A model generated the notes under the pieces. The model made no database searches and was not told the DNA's origin. It saw only the letters and a program-made list of their open reading frames with translations. Position numbers and translations under genes: made by a program. Shown here piece by piece: positions 22,763 through 34,193 of a stretch of 64,000 bases of DNA (positions within the stretch are counted from its first letter, which is position 1; each line of letters begins with the position of its first letter). Location of the stretch: NCBI RefSeq assembly GCF_902148855.1, contig NC_043978.1, positions 543,107 through 607,106 of the forward strand, in the 5' to 3' direction. The DNA comes from Sphaeramia orbicularis. Lineage: Eukaryota; Chordata; Actinopteri; Kurtiformes; Apogonidae.

Positions 22763-23358
22763 AAGGGTTAACTGCTGTTTGACAGGTTCATCTCCATGGT
22801 TACAGACTCGTCATGCGTGCATTTGATCTCCATCCCAGTGTGTGCAGATGGTCATGTGACTCCTGATGCTAAGTGAGTGTCCAGCTCAGATCAGTGTGAA
22901 TCCAGTCAAATATTGTTGGTTTGTTGAATCCTGTCTGTTCCAACAGTGACAGTGTCAGAGCTGAGTTAGAAGGAGGAGCTGACTGGGTCCGTTACTGCCT
23001 TCTGTCATAGATACCCATGGGATAAACCAGTGCACATGTGTGTGGTGCTTTCATCAGCCTCAGGTTCTGTCTTTAACTGGTCTGTGTTGGATTTCTGGAT
23101 CAGGATCAAACACATCCATGTTGTGTTTCCTCTCAACACACACCAGTACATGAAGAGTCTGAAGCACCTTCACTGATCCACTTCCTGTTTGTCACAGCAG
23201 CTGCTGATTCCAGCTCTGTGATTGTATTTGTATTTGAACCTTCATCTGTGTCTCATGTGCTGCTTTGGTATTTAGACGCCGTTTGTCAAAGTCAAAGCAC
23301 AAACACAGTTCAGACAGATTTGGATCCAACCTGATCAGCCTCAGTTTCCTGTTTGGTT
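22763..23358 (+). repeat. segmental duplication of SRCR-Ig intron 1
   Basis: 22877-23358 matches 9001-9478 with very few differences over about 480 bp, and 22763-22876 is a weaker match to 7003-7127 and 8937-9000. The match stops at CCTGTTTGGTT, about 75 bp before where the next acceptor would be in the SRCR-Ig gene. No copy of exon 1 or exon 2 is seen here. A 40-bp piece (GATCCACTTCCTGTTTGTCA and on) occurs again at 24471-24510. Confidence 0.9.
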
Positions 23359-24590
23359 TTACCTTTTTTTACATATTACAGATTTCTTCATTGTCATTTG
23401 ACAGCACAGTGTACATACAGCACAGAGTACATCAAATGAGATTGCGTTCGATGACTAGGGACATCGGGCCGCTGCTCCTAACTGGTGCGCCACCACTGAA
23501 CCCTTTTCTTCAAAATTTGCAGTGAAGAACAAGACAAAGCAAAGCACAAAGACGTGGACACATGTTGGAATGTTTTCATGGATTTGGAAGGAATACGGGG
23601 GATAGGGAAAAAAAAGGAAAAGGCAGACAGCAGATGAGATTTGGGGTTTGGGGCAAGGAAAAGGGTATGTGTGTGTGTGTGTGTGTGTGTGTGTTGTGTA
23701 TTTGTGGAATGTGTGTGCAAGATAAGAGACACCAGTGGGTCATTCTGTCCTTCAGTTGGTACCAGTTCTTATCAGTTCACTCCTACTGCTGTCCTGACCA
23801 TGGAAGATGTTTGGACTGCAGGGGGAGTTGATTAGAGAAGAATCTGCCGCTTCCTCAGCTCCCAGGGGAAAACAATTTATGCCATGGGGGAAACTTGATT
23901 TCTGCTTTAATTTAGTATAACTTACATTTTGTTCTACCTGGCCTCAGCATTTCTCACTTCCGAGCAGTGAGGTCTCTACACAGTTCGTCTACTTTCTCCT
24001 TCAGTCCTGCAGATTGACGGAGCCCCTCCACATTGGCTCTCAGTTCTTCTGCAGTCTGACCCGCGATGGAATCCAACTTCTTATACAAGTCCGCAGCTCA
24101 TCCGTCCAGGTCTCGCCTCTGACTGCGTCACCGCCCGTTGGAATTCCTTCACATTGTCGCTCACCGCTCTGAAGTGCTTCTCAATTTCGACCGACAGCAG
24201 TGGGGTCTCTTTGCATGCTGCTGTTTTACTGATTTTGCGATAGATCAGGGCCATTCCAAGACCAATCAGAAGGTGTCCCGCTATCATAAATCCAAATAAG
24301 TAGATGTCTTTGATGTCCTCCACCGACAGAGCAGACAGACAGACCACCCTCCACTTGTCCCAAGTGTCCCAGGTGTATCCGGCTCCAAATGTTCCATCAG
24401 GGCAGGCGGGCTCCCTGGGGCCATTCTTCCTGGGTGAAAAAATCATGTCAATTGCGTTGAGTGACCAGTTGATCCACTTCCTGTTTGTCACAGCAGCTGC
24501 TGATCCCAGCTGTTTCTGCGCTGTGGTGGGGGCGGAAACCAGACCGGAAAGGCTCATGGAGGCTATTGGTCATTACATGTGTGGAGTTGA
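23359..24590. other. inserted block with a broken, unrecognised coding remnant (-)
   Basis: The block starts where the intron duplication breaks off. It holds (GT)n at 23668-23692 and, on the minus strand across about 23970-24557, protein-like text. One hydrophobic segment, DIYLFGFMIAGHLLIGLGMA, looks like a membrane helix, followed by a heptad-like helical part with KLDSIAGQTAEELRANVEGL. It is broken. I cannot name a family: a host retrocopy, a transposon accessory gene or an old virus-derived gene are all possible. Confidence 0.4.
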
Positions 24591-24594
24591 GTGG

Positions 24595-24793
24595 CAACTA
24601 TTTTTTCAACAATTTTGGAAATGAAAGGTAGGTTAGAGATGGGGCAGGGGTTATTGAAATTGTTGGGGTCTAGACCAGGTTTTTTGAGGATGGGGGTGAC
24701 GACTGCAGTTTGAATTGTGGAGGAACAGTTCCAGTAGTCAGGGAAAAGTGAGTGATGGCAGATGGAGAGAGGGAAGGCAGGATTTGACTGGAG

Positions 24794-24864
<71 letters not shown>

Positions 24865-25037
24865 GGGGTGGGGGGGTTGAGACCAGAACAGCAGACTAGA
24901 TCCAGGGTATGTCCTTTCTTATGTGTTGGAAAGTCTATGGCTTGATGAAATCCAAAACTGTCCGAACAGGAAGAGAAGTCTGTGGTGGGGTTAAGTTTCG
25001 ATAGTCCATGTGGACATTGAAGTCCCCCAGCAGTATT
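24595..25037 (-). mobile_element. CR1/L2-group LINE fragment (-)
   Basis: Minus-strand translation gives TAVVTPILKKPGLDPNNFNN (reverse transcriptase domain 0-1) at 24600-24720. Nearer 25035 it gives LLGDFNVHMD, the core of an apurinic endonuclease domain. The linker between them is largely lost, and a (GT)n run of about 63 bp (24798-24860) interrupts it. This is a decayed internal piece. It adjoins the LTR at 25038. Confidence 0.75.
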
Positions 25038-25438
25038 ATGTAATATACATATCTATGTATCCAAACAGTAAAAATAAAACAGGGTAACGGCTGAGACGAC
25101 GAAACCTAGAGACTGGAAACAGGATCTGGGTGGAGTCGCCCAGCCAGAATTCTTTTTTAACCTGTGAACGAACACCTGGACACTGATAAAAAAAAAAAAA
25201 ATAGATATTACAACAAAACAGTGGAAAACACCCAAATGATGTAAGATAAGGGAAAGGGCTCTGGGTGGAGATACCACCAAGCCCAAAAAGTATAAAAGCT
25301 GGAGACGTGAGGATGCTCTTCAGAGTTAGCCCCGGGGTTTTTCTCAAAGTGTTTCATTTGTGTTCTATGAATAAACACCTGTTTGGCTCTGAAGACTGAC
25401 TGTCTCAACTTGTCCTTGACTCTACGTGTGAGTTCTCA
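25038..25438 (+). mobile_element. single LTR of a retrovirus-like element
   Basis: 401 bp with flanking 5-bp duplications gtatt (25033-25037 and 25439-25443). Promoter-like TATAAAAG lies near 25291 and AATAAA near 25368, in the spacing expected of the U3-R-U5 parts of an LTR in plus orientation. No internal coding region is attached, so it looks like a solo LTR fossil inserted between two LINE fragments. The family is uncertain. Confidence 0.6.
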
Positions 25439-25443
25439 GTATT

Positions 25444-27073
25444 TTGTAGGACTTAGTTTATAAGAGTCTGTGGTTCTCCGACTGATGTAGGTCTGAAGGT
25501 AGGATGGGAGCAGACCTAGAATAGACTTTTGATATATTGAGATTGATGTTATTAATGTAAATTATGAACAAAAGTGGCCCCAGGACTGACCCTTGTGGTA
25601 CACCTTTTGTCACGGTGAGTAAACTGGAAGTACAGCCGTCTACCTGCACACTCTGCTTCCTGTCTGTCAGGTAATTTTGAAACCAGCCAACTGCGTGTTT
25701 CGATATTTCTGATTTAAATAATCTATGTAAAAGAATATGGTGATCCACAGTGTCCAAAGCTTTTACAAATCAGTAAAAAGGGCTGCACAGTGCAGTCTGT
25801 TATCAATAAAATCTATAAAATCATTAAAAACATTAAGTGCTGCTGTAACTGTGCTGTGTCTTTTTCTAAAACCAGATTGAAAGTCAGATAAAATACTATT
25901 CTCATTTAAAAAGTCCTTCAGCTGATCACTAACCAGAGACTCCAGAACTTTGGCCAGGGCGCAGAGCTTGGAGATGGGCCTGGAACTGTTTAAAACCATG
26001 GGGTCTCCCCCCTTGAGCAGAGGTGTAACTAGGGTAGACTTCCAGATGGAAGGTATGGTGTCAGTGACCACGGATAAGTTAAAAATATGAGTCAAGGGTG
26101 GGGCAATAAAATCAGATGCTAACTTTAAAAAGTAAGGCTCCAGTTTATCAGGGCCTGCAGCTTCTGCTGTGTCTAAGAGCCTGAGGGCTTTATGCACCTC
26201 AGAAACTAAAATGGGGTTAAAATTAAAAGAAAGTCTTGACAGAACCTGATACTCAGATTTAGTGGAAAAAGGGTTAAGAGTGGGCTTTAAATTTGTAGGG
26301 TTTAAAGACTCGAATAAATGCCCTGAGGCAATAAAATGTTCATTAAAACAAATAAGTATTTGAGCTTTATCTGAGATTTTTTCAGAGTCTTTAACAATGC
26401 ATGGTGGTAGCTCAGAACCTTTACTATTTTCAGAAATGGATTTGATGGTTTTCCAGAATTTAGAGGGGTGATTTAGATTCTGTGTGGTTTGTGATAAGAA
26501 ACAATAGGCTTTGGCTTTCTTGATTTTGACAGTACAAGTATTGCATAGTTGCCTAAAGGCTAACCAGTCTGAGTTTATATCTGTTTTCCTGGCTTTAGCC
26601 CAGGCCAGGTTGTGCTGGTGGAGGAGATCTGAAAGGTCTGGGGTGAACCATGCATTATTTCTGCCCTTAACTCCATACCACCTAAATGGAGCGTGCTTAT
26701 TAGCAATGTTATAAAAACCATCATAGAGACACTTCCAGGCAATATCAACATCGGCTCTAAGATCAATTTTGGCCCAGTCAAAAAGAAATAAATCATGAGA
26801 GAAACCTTGCTCTGAAAAGTGCTTCATGTCACGTTTATAAATGACACGTGGCCTGGTTTGAGGTGTTTTTATATTTCTCACTGTTGCAACAACACAGTGG
26901 TCACTGACGTCGTTGGCAAATATTGAGGCAGTTGTGTATTTATGAGGAGCATTTGTTAGAATGAGATCGATTAAAGAGGATTTTTCTGGATTTTTCTGGT
27001 TTAGTCGAGTTGCACTGCCTACCAATTGGAAGATGTTCAGGGAGTCGCAGTGGGATCGAAATTCATCATTCAT
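25444..27073 (-). mobile_element. CR1/Rex1-group LINE fragment, endonuclease end to RT (-)
   Basis: A 436-codon minus-strand frame (27073-25763) starts in the end of the endonuclease domain (SLIDLILTNAPHKYTTA, NDVSDHCVVATVR). It continues through the linker into reverse transcriptase (GPDKLEPYFLKLASDF, NSSRPISKLCALAKVLE, DFQSGFRKRHSTVTAAL). The next frame (25757-25458) carries [12 protein letters not shown] and [20 protein letters not shown]. The YxDD block and the 3' end are missing and the 5' part is truncated. A frame break lies between the two frames near 25760. Confidence 0.88.
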
Positions 27074-27373
27074 TCATTTAACTCTATTTAACTCAATTTA
27101 ACTCTATTTAATCCTATTTAACTCTGTTTAATCCTATTTAACTCTAGTTAATCCTGATAAAATTGGTTGTTTTTTGTAAATATTCCCTCATTTTGAATTG
27201 AATTGAATTGATCAGATTCCTTTGAGGTCTGGACTTTAACTCCACAGAGTGAAGGTCATGAATCCTTCAGATGTAATGAGGCCTTTAAATGAACATCAGT
27301 CCTGCCTGGTTCAGTGACCCTGACCCTAACCCTATCCCAGACCCTAACCCTGACCTCTGTTTTCCTCTTTCAG

Positions 27374-28052
27374 GTGTTAGGTCCATCTCAGCCGGTGTTG
27401 GAGATGATGTCACACTGCCATGTAACACTTCAGATGTTGTGAACTTTGAAGACGTTGCTGTAGAGTGGACCAGACCAGACCTGGGTCCAGATCACTGCGT
27501 CTTCTTCTACAGAGATGATATGCCTTATCCAGATATCCAGCACTCATCCTATGAGGACCGGGTGGATCTGGTCCACAGTCAGCTGACGGGTGGAGACCTG
27601 TCAGTGGTTCTGAAGAACGTGACGACAAACGACTCTGGAACGTTTGAGTGTCGTCTGAGCCAGGCGTCTGACAACCCAACAAAGGGACCCATCAGCACCA
27701 TCATCATCCTGAAGGTCTCAGATCCAGGTGAGTTCAGTGTTTCCTCTGAGTCTGATCAAACATCAGCTGATACTGTGACCTCTGACCTCTGACTGATCAA
27801 ACACCTGGATGTTCTGCAGGTTCCTCTGGAAACAGGAAGGAGACAGGAGACGAGGGAGGACATGAGGACAGTGGTAACCTCGGACTCACCACTGGTCTGC
27901 CGGTCACTGTGGTCATCGGGGTCACTGTGGTCATTGGGGTCATGGGGGTCATCGGGGTGGTTCTTCTGGTGTACAGCAGAAGACGAGACATGAGACGACC
28001 AGTCAGCGGTCACAGTTGTCCTGTTGAAAGCAGTGGAGACCAGGAGGACTGA
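27374..28052 (+). CDS. V-set immunoglobulin membrane protein, last two exons
   Basis: Exons 27374-27727 (phase 1-1, 118 codons) and 27820-28052. The first is a canonical V-set domain: GDDVTLPC, VEWTRPDLGPD and TTNDSGTFECRLSQA. The second gives a polar stalk, a membrane helix (LPVTVVIGVTVVIGVMGVIG and on), a basic stop-transfer YSRRRDMRR and a 20-residue tail ending GDQED. The domain resembles teleost butyrophilin/MOG-like genes, which act in leukocyte recognition, but the ligand is unknown. No in-phase signal-peptide exon was found between 22.7 and 27.3 kb. The leader therefore lies further off or the gene lost it when the upstream block was rearranged. The tail has no ITIM or ITAM. Confidence 0.82.
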
Positions 28053-28123
28053 TGTTCCACTGTGTGTGAGTCAGTGGAGGCCATGGTCTAAACGTGCCAC
28101 GTTTTGGTTTAACATTTATTACC

Positions 28124-28310
28124 TCCGCCAAGGAGGTTCTGTTTTTGCTGGCGCTGGTTTGTCTGTCTGTCTGTGTGCAAGATAACGCAAAAAGTTATGG
28201 ATGGATTTGGATAAAAAAAAATTCAGGAAATTTTGATACTGGCAGAAGGAACAAATGATTACATTTTGGTGGTGGTCGGGGGGGGGGGGGGGGGTCTCCA
28301 AGTGCTTTTC
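28124..28310 (+). repeat. teleost 'ACCTCCGCCAAGGAGG' repeat fragment with G-run
   Basis: TTACCTCCGCCAAGGAGGTT and the following GGATGGATTTGGAT belong to a repeat that is very common in fish genomes. It ends in an 18-base G run at about 28278-28295. The family's class is not certain to me. Confidence 0.5.
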
Positions 28311-28385
28311 TAGTTTATCATTTTTTGGCGCAGCTTTAAATTATATTGAACATTAGAGTATTCCATTTCAGAGGCACAAAGCATG

Positions 28386-28391
28386 TCCAAC

Positions 28392-28456
<65 letters not shown>
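28386..28456. repeat. poly(C) plus (CA)n
   Basis: About 37 C residues followed directly by a 33-bp CA run, a likely unstable tract. Sequence length here may be unreliable. Confidence 0.95.
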
Positions 28457-28458
<2 letters not shown>

Positions 28459-28717
28459 CTGGTTCTACATAACAGACGTAACGATAGTAATAAAAATAGC
28501 AAAGGTACTCATAGAATCAAACAGGTAAAATAAAAAAAAGAAAAGAATAGAAAAACAGCCTAACAATAGACCAATCTGCTTATTCACAAACACAAGATAT
28601 GGACATGTAGTGTTATTAATATTATTACAGAGGACACCAGCATGTACAGCACACCAAACAGGGAAAAAAAGGTGTGTATGGGAAAACTGCACGAAAAGCA
28701 TTTTTTATAGTTTAGTT

Positions 28718-29451
28718 CAGGGCTCTCCAACTCATTTTCTTTCAGGTTCCACATTCAGCCTGATCTGATCTGCAGTGGGCTGGACCAGTAAAATAAGAAC
28801 AGAAGAACCGATAAATAATGACTTTGGTTTAGAGCAAAAAAAAAATTTTTTAAATCCACTGGTAAAATATGAAAATACTTACTTTTATAAACTATCCAAA
28901 CCTGAAAAAACTGAAATTTCTTAAGAAAAATCAGTGCAATTTTAACAGTATTCTTCCTCCACTTCTCATTAGTCCATGTGCATTCTGGATCAGATCTCCA
29001 AAGACACTAAACACTGAGGAACAGGAAGAAAAGAGTTCAAACTGGACTGGATTTTCTTTAGACATTTCAGGTTGTTCATATTTTTTCAGGTTATTCACGT
29101 TTTATTGTTAAAGGATAGCTTGGAAATGTGAATCTTTTCATAATTTAATGTTATTTTTTGCACTAAAACAAAGACAAATATTTGAAATTGTCATTATTTA
29201 TAGACATAGTCTATTTTTTATTTTTTTTCCATCAAACCCAGTAGTAAATCTGCAGTCGTTCTTTTGTGTGGGTTCTTCTGCTGTTATTATTGGACTGTAG
29301 ATCAGATTGGTCTGGATGTGGAACCACAACTAAAATGAGTTCCACAGCCTGGACTGTGGAATTTTTGCACTTTGTAAATTCATCCCATGGGCCGCATTGG
29401 AACCTTTGGTGGGCCGCATTTGGCCCCCGGGACGCATGTTTGACACCCCTG
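28718..29451 (-). mobile_element. hAT-like element, CAGGGGTGTC family (reverse)
   Basis: 734 bp from CAGGGCTCTCCAACTC to TGTTTGACACCCCTG. Flanks gtttagtt (28710-28717) and gtttagag (29452-29459) agree at 6 of 8 bases. It carries the family text GGGCCGCATTTGGCCCCCGG next to its right end. Non-coding. Confidence 0.8.
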
Positions 29452-29459
29452 GTTTAGAG

Positions 29460-29930
29460 TGTCTTTAGTGTTTTGAAGTATTTAACCTCATAGTATTTGA
29501 AATGTTGATTGCTGACCTCTCAAACTGTATTGAATCTTTACCAAATTTTTAAAAAAGCATGAGGTCGTTAAGCCTTGAGGATGGTTTTGGGGCATATGTT
29601 GATTGTCCATCCAGAGTATTTGTGTTGGACCTGATAATGCTGAGAATGCAGAAATGCTCCACGTTTTAATCCATCTGCACTTTTAACATTTCATTCATAA
29701 AAGTATTGGTCTGATCATGAACATGGAACAAAGCAGAGTCCACTGTAATAATATGAAAACACTGATTTCAACATAAACTCCCCAAACGAGCGTCCGATCA
29801 ACACACAGGATGTAAACAGACTGAAACAAAAACGTGAACCACAGAGACAGAACCACTGGGGAAAAAAAATAAAAACAACCTAAATCTAGAACCAGAGCTG
29901 CTCCCATTTTAACGTCTGTTTGATTCAACA
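29460..29930. other. unassigned intergenic DNA
   Basis: Minus-strand frames here run on from the ORF1-like remnant but show no domain. No other element or exon recognised. Confidence 0.4.
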
Positions 29931-31192
29931 TTTCTACAGTTCCTTCAACCACAGGAGTGTCTGTGTTTCCTCCAGGGTCTGTTCTCTGACTGGATGATGA
30001 GCTTGTCTGTGGACCAACCAAATAATAAACCAAGTATTTCCGATCAATGGCATTAATATTTTTAGCTCGAGCTGTAATAACAAGCATATACGCAATGAAC
30101 TACATGAAAAGAGAAACATTTCCCCCAGAGGTAAAGCATTCTGGAACTCAACTTTCTCTAAAATTGAGTGGTCAAAAACATGGACAATACCAAATAAATA
30201 CTGTATTACAAACAAAATTAGAATTATACATCTCCAGATTTTACATCACGTATTTCCCTCCAACGCTATTTTGTCTCAATTTTCTGACGTGGAAAAAATG
30301 TGTAACTTTTGTCATTCTTGTCGTGAAACTACTCCACACTTATTGTATGTGAACACTCTTCTAACTTCTGGTCTAAAATTGAAAAATTTATCTAATCTAA
30401 AAGTAATGAAAAAATAACTGTAACATCTCAAAATGTAATTACATATTTTGAACATGACATTCGTGATTTAGAATTTGTTGTAAATTTGATCATTTTATTT
30501 GGTAAATTTCATATACACAAAATAAATATACCAGAATACACCCACATTTTCAAATCTTTCTGATGGAATTTGAAAAATATATTAAATCATTAGAATTTAT
30601 CTTTAACAAAAAAGCACTAGCACCCTGGAAATGTATAAACAGTTCTCTAAAGTAGACTGAACTCTGATATATTTGTTTATTTTTGTTTTTATACTATTGT
30701 TTGTCTATTGTACTTTGTGCCTTTATGCATTTTTTCTTACATTTATTTGTTCAAATGCTTTTTCTTTTTGACATCTTGATGTTTGTTCAAAATGTATATG
30801 TCTTATACACCCAAATATTTTCAATAAAATAAAAAACAAAAAACAAGCATTTCATCCCACCTGGTCTCAGAGCACCGATTGAATATCCCATATTTCTACA
30901 TCTAGACGTCACAGTATAGGCATTCAGCTTTGGGTTCTCAGACTGAACTGCCAGGCCTCGTACCTTCTCCATTCGTCCACTGCTGTGAAAAGTCACATCA
31001 TAGTAACGGGAAACAGTTCTGCTGCAAGCAGTGTCTCCTCTGGTTTGATCTTCAGGCTTTCGAAGAGAATGACATGTCCAAAGTAGACCCTTTCTGGAAA
31101 CGCTGCTTCTTTGTCCTTGAACTCAAATCTCAACATGTTCTTCAAACCGGCTGGATCTCCCACTGACTGCGTCACAGCCAACATCATGTTAC
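29931..31192 (-). mobile_element. ORF1-like remnant of a Tx1/L1-clade LINE (-), interrupted
   Basis: On the minus strand, directly after a truncated U1 sequence, the translation reads KEAAFPERVYFGHVILFESL, KIKPEETLLAAELFP, then YDVTFHSSGRMEKVRGLAVQ and NAYTVTSRCRNMGYSIGA. The order (alignment start, domain with xDVTF, then a C-terminal part) resembles ORF1 proteins of Tx1-type LINEs. The frame changes at least once, near 31000. An L1-like element (30088-30841) is inserted in it. The assignment is tentative, and a host exon is the main alternative. Confidence 0.4.
30088..30841 (+). mobile_element. 5'-truncated L1/Tx1-like LINE 3' end
   Basis: Flanked by a 9-bp duplication aacaagcat (30079-30087 and 30842-30850). 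The plus strand encodes the C-terminal part of an ORF2, with the CHSCRETTPHLLY motif typical of L1-type tails. It ends with AATAAAATAAAAAAC-like A-rich sequence. Frame changes are present. Confidence 0.82.
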
Positions 31193-31265
31193 CAGTGCAA
31201 TGGTTGAGCCTCGCCCTGGGTGAACCACCTTCTTGATCACGGTGTCTCCCCTGCCAGGTAAGTAT
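31193..31265 (-). pseudogene. U1 snRNA, truncated after nucleotide ~73 (-)
   Basis: Minus strand from 31265 reads ATACTTACCTGGCAGGGGAG, the U1 5' end with its 5' splice-site-pairing sequence ACTTACCTG intact. It continues through GGTGGTTCACCCAGGGCGAG and CAACCATTGCACT. At about nucleotide 73 the match stops and unrelated ORF1-like sequence begins; stem-loops III and IV and the Sm site are absent. It lies 600 bp downstream of the U2 3' end on the same strand. Confidence 0.92.
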
Positions 31266-31865
31266 GAGGCACAAGCGCGCCACAAAAGGGGGTGTTTTAC
31301 AGACAGGCCCAGCTGACCTATGGCGCCCATCATTCCCAAAGCACAGTCTGAAAGCACCATCGGTGAAAATAGTGAAAAACACCAAGGAATTCGCCCACGA
31401 GGCTTTTCTCCTCCTCCTCCCGCACTGACTGTCGACAGTTGCGCCCTCTGATTGGCCCAGGGCCCCGGTAAAGAGACATGGTTTTCCAAAGCCTTACTTG
31501 TCTTGAAACTACCGGGCGAAATCTTACCTAGCCAGCATGGGCGGGCATTTAGATATCCCAGTGGAAACTGACGTTTAAGCCTAATCAAAAGGGACCATCC
31601 CGTTTGAGCCACCACCCTGTGGGGTGCCATTCGGGGCCGAGAAAACACACTCAGCGGTCCAGGTAAATCTCGGCCCGGGCAAAGTGAAACAGAGCGGCTC
31701 AATGTTTCAGAGACTCCCTCCCACTGTTTGTGAGTGAATTGAGAGGCAGTGGTTTAACCAAAGCCTTTTCCAAGGAGACACACACACACACACACACACT
31801 ACATTCGTGTTGACATCTCGCGAGAGCAACAGCTGACTCTTACCATTTGACATGCAGAGAGAAAG
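31266..31865 (-). other. spacer between U2 and U1 snRNA copies
   Basis: A 600-bp, moderately GC-rich spacer that should contain the U2 3' box and the U1 promoter. GTCAAATGGTAAGAGTC, about 18-34 nt beyond the U2 end, is a weak candidate 3' box. An inverted CCAAT (GATTGG) lies at 31450-31456 on the plus strand. A (CA)n run of about 22 bp sits near 31780. Long minus-strand frames crossing U1 are not genes. Confidence 0.55.
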
Positions 31866-32015
31866 TGTTGCACCGTTCCTGGAGGTACTGCAATACCAGG
31901 TCGATGCGTGGAGCGGATGGAGCAAGCCCGTATTCCAGCTCCCTGATCCAAAAAGCAATTTAATATATGGTCCCCGGATAGGGGACATATCAGATATTAA
32001 ACTGATAAAAACACT
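31866..32015 (-). pseudogene. U2 snRNA 3' part, separated by a LINE insertion (-)
   Basis: The minus strand from 32015 down reads the U2 sequence from about nucleotide 40 to the end: TTATCAGTTTAATATCTGAT, GGGACCATATATTAAATTG, then the 3' half with CGACCTGGTATTGCAGTACC and CTCCAGGAACGGTGC. It is the other half of the copy at 44013-44064. The shared TATCAG-region sequence at both junctions marks the target duplication. Several base differences from vertebrate U2 show decay or divergence. Confidence 0.93.
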
Positions 32016-32578
32016 TTTTTTTTTCCTAGAAATTTTATTCGATAAAAGTGTATTACAGAAATAATACAAAAAAACAAAAAAAACATCCCATTAAGGGCAC
32101 ATGTTGAATACAAAAATAAACCAAACATATCCAAATAAACAGCTGCTTTAACAAAACTGAAATACTGTGCCTTTTCTTAGAGAATATCTACATTTTTAAA
32201 AACAGAACAAAGAATAAATAAATAAATACAGTACAATACATGACTCTTTTCAGAAACATCGGAGGCTCTGGGAATATTATTTTCCATCTGTCTTTGATTG
32301 TATCCCATCCCCACCTTTGTACTTCAGATAAACATATCTTAATAATGTCCAGTTCAATCCATTTTACAATTCCATATTCAGTCCATTTGTAAGACTCCTT
32401 CATGAGTGATTGTCTGGCGTTCCACAGTTTTGCTTTTGTAATGGAGATCAATGTGATTAAAGGAAAGATGATTCTTCTGTATCGTCTTCATATTAAAATA
32501 AACCACTGTGTCATAATTCAGAGTCTTCAAACAGTCAAAACACTGTTTCAGTAAAACCCACACAGATGATGCAAAGTT

Positions 32579-34088
32579 TTATTCCCATAAAACATGACGT
32601 ATGGTCTCTTCAATAGAACACCTTTCTCTGGGACAGTATTTAATATTGTGTGCATATAGGATAGATCTGACTGGAAGTTTTCTGTGTAAAACTAACCAGT
32701 TCAGATCTTTCAGCCTGGTGTCCAGTCCTTTGGTCTGAGCTCTTATCCAGCTAGCAGGAGCTATTCTGAACTCTGGTGGACTCAGTTGTTCCACCACGGT
32801 TTCATACAGCAACCGCTGTTTTTTTAACCATTCCAACATTTTTACATTCAAGCCATTTTTTGGACCAAGACACAACATACTGGAAATGTTTAGGAATTAT
32901 TTCTGCCTTTGGAGTTCTATTATCCCATTTAGTTAAAAACATGAAAGGGATAGTGAGCCAGAATTTCAAAAGGACTTGACATTTATGAATATAGTTTGTG
33001 GACAACAACCAACAGATTTCAGAAAAGAATAACACATCTAGTTTCTAAGTAATATTAATCTCTCCCTCCAGCTTCTATACACTGATACACTCTGTCACAT
33101 TTTATGTATTCAAAACCTCCCCAAAAGAAATTAAAGATCTGTTTCACGAGCAGTTTTCTGATGGAAAAAGGCATAGGAAATACATTCGCTGAATGTAACA
33201 AGGCTGGCAAGATGTCTGATTTAACAAATAAAGCTTTAGCAACATAAGACAGATGTCTATTCTTCCACAAACCAAGTTTTTTATCAACCAAGTTTAACTT
33301 TTTGGTCCAATTCCAAAAACTGTCTCCCTCAGGGTGACCAAAAGTGACACCCAGTACAGTCATGTGCCCCTGACATAAACTATACTCACCTATAGGATCT
33401 GTTCTCCAATGCCATTCCCCCAGATATTTGTATAATGTTTTTTTCTTATTGATTTTTGAACCTGAAGCACAGGAGAAATTTTCAAGGGTTTTAAGAACCT
33501 CTTGTGCACTGTTATCGTATGCTAAATAAAGTATTGTATCATCTGCATATTGTGATATCTTTAAAGTTTCACCTCCTGGCAGTTTTAAGCCTCGTATGTT
33601 ATTACTAGCTCTAACTGAACAGGCTAATGGTTCTATGTACAGAACATACAATAATGCAGACAGTGGGCATCCCTGACGTAGCCCTCTTGTTTGTTTCATC
33701 GGTCGACTGCGGTTTCCATCAACATTCACACGACATCTTAAATTATTATACAAAATAGACATCCAATGCAAAAATTGAGATCCAAACCAAAAGCATGTAA
33801 AGTTCTCATGAGAAAGGAGTGGTTAACTCTGTCAAAAGCTTTTTCGTGGTCTAAGCTGATGCAGATAGCTGATAAATGTCTGTCTTTTAAATATGCCAGA
33901 ACATTCCTGTGTAACTGAACATTCCAGGATATTTTCCTTCCTTTCACTGCGTTTGTTTGGTCTATCCCTACAATGTGAGGCATGGCGGTGGCCAGCCGGT
34001 TGGTCATGGCTTTACTCAAGATTTTATATTCCACACATGGCATTGTTAAGGGATGATAATTTGCGAGCAGTTTAGCGTCACCTGTCAA
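32579..34088 (-). pseudogene. Keno-like ORF2, RT and C-terminal part (-)
   Basis: From 34088 the RT motif 1-2 region (LANYHPLTMPCVEYKILSKA, NAVKGRKISWNVQL) leads to the palm: AFDRVNHSFLMRTLH, then RGLRQGCPLSALLYV and YADD. A thumb-like part (KLNLVDKKLGLWKNRHLSYV) follows, and the C-terminal CCHC-like end at 32579-32700 shows CPRERCSIEETIRHV. At least two frame changes (near 33750 and 33050) break it, so it is inactive. Confidence 0.85.
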
Positions 34089-34193
34089 ACCGCCGGCGCA
34101 CCTACTCTTAGAAATCCAGCCTTTTAACTACTTATTTCTTGCCTTTCAACGCTTACTCACTTGAACCCAACCTCTTAACCGTGTCTTTTTAAC

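Noticed and set aside
27300-27360. CCCTAACCCT-like telomeric words
   Set aside because: Only a few imperfect repeats in an intron next to the V-set exon; too short to call.
31184-31702. 172-codon minus frame
   Set aside because: It runs through the U1-U2 spacer and the U1 copy itself, which are non-coding.
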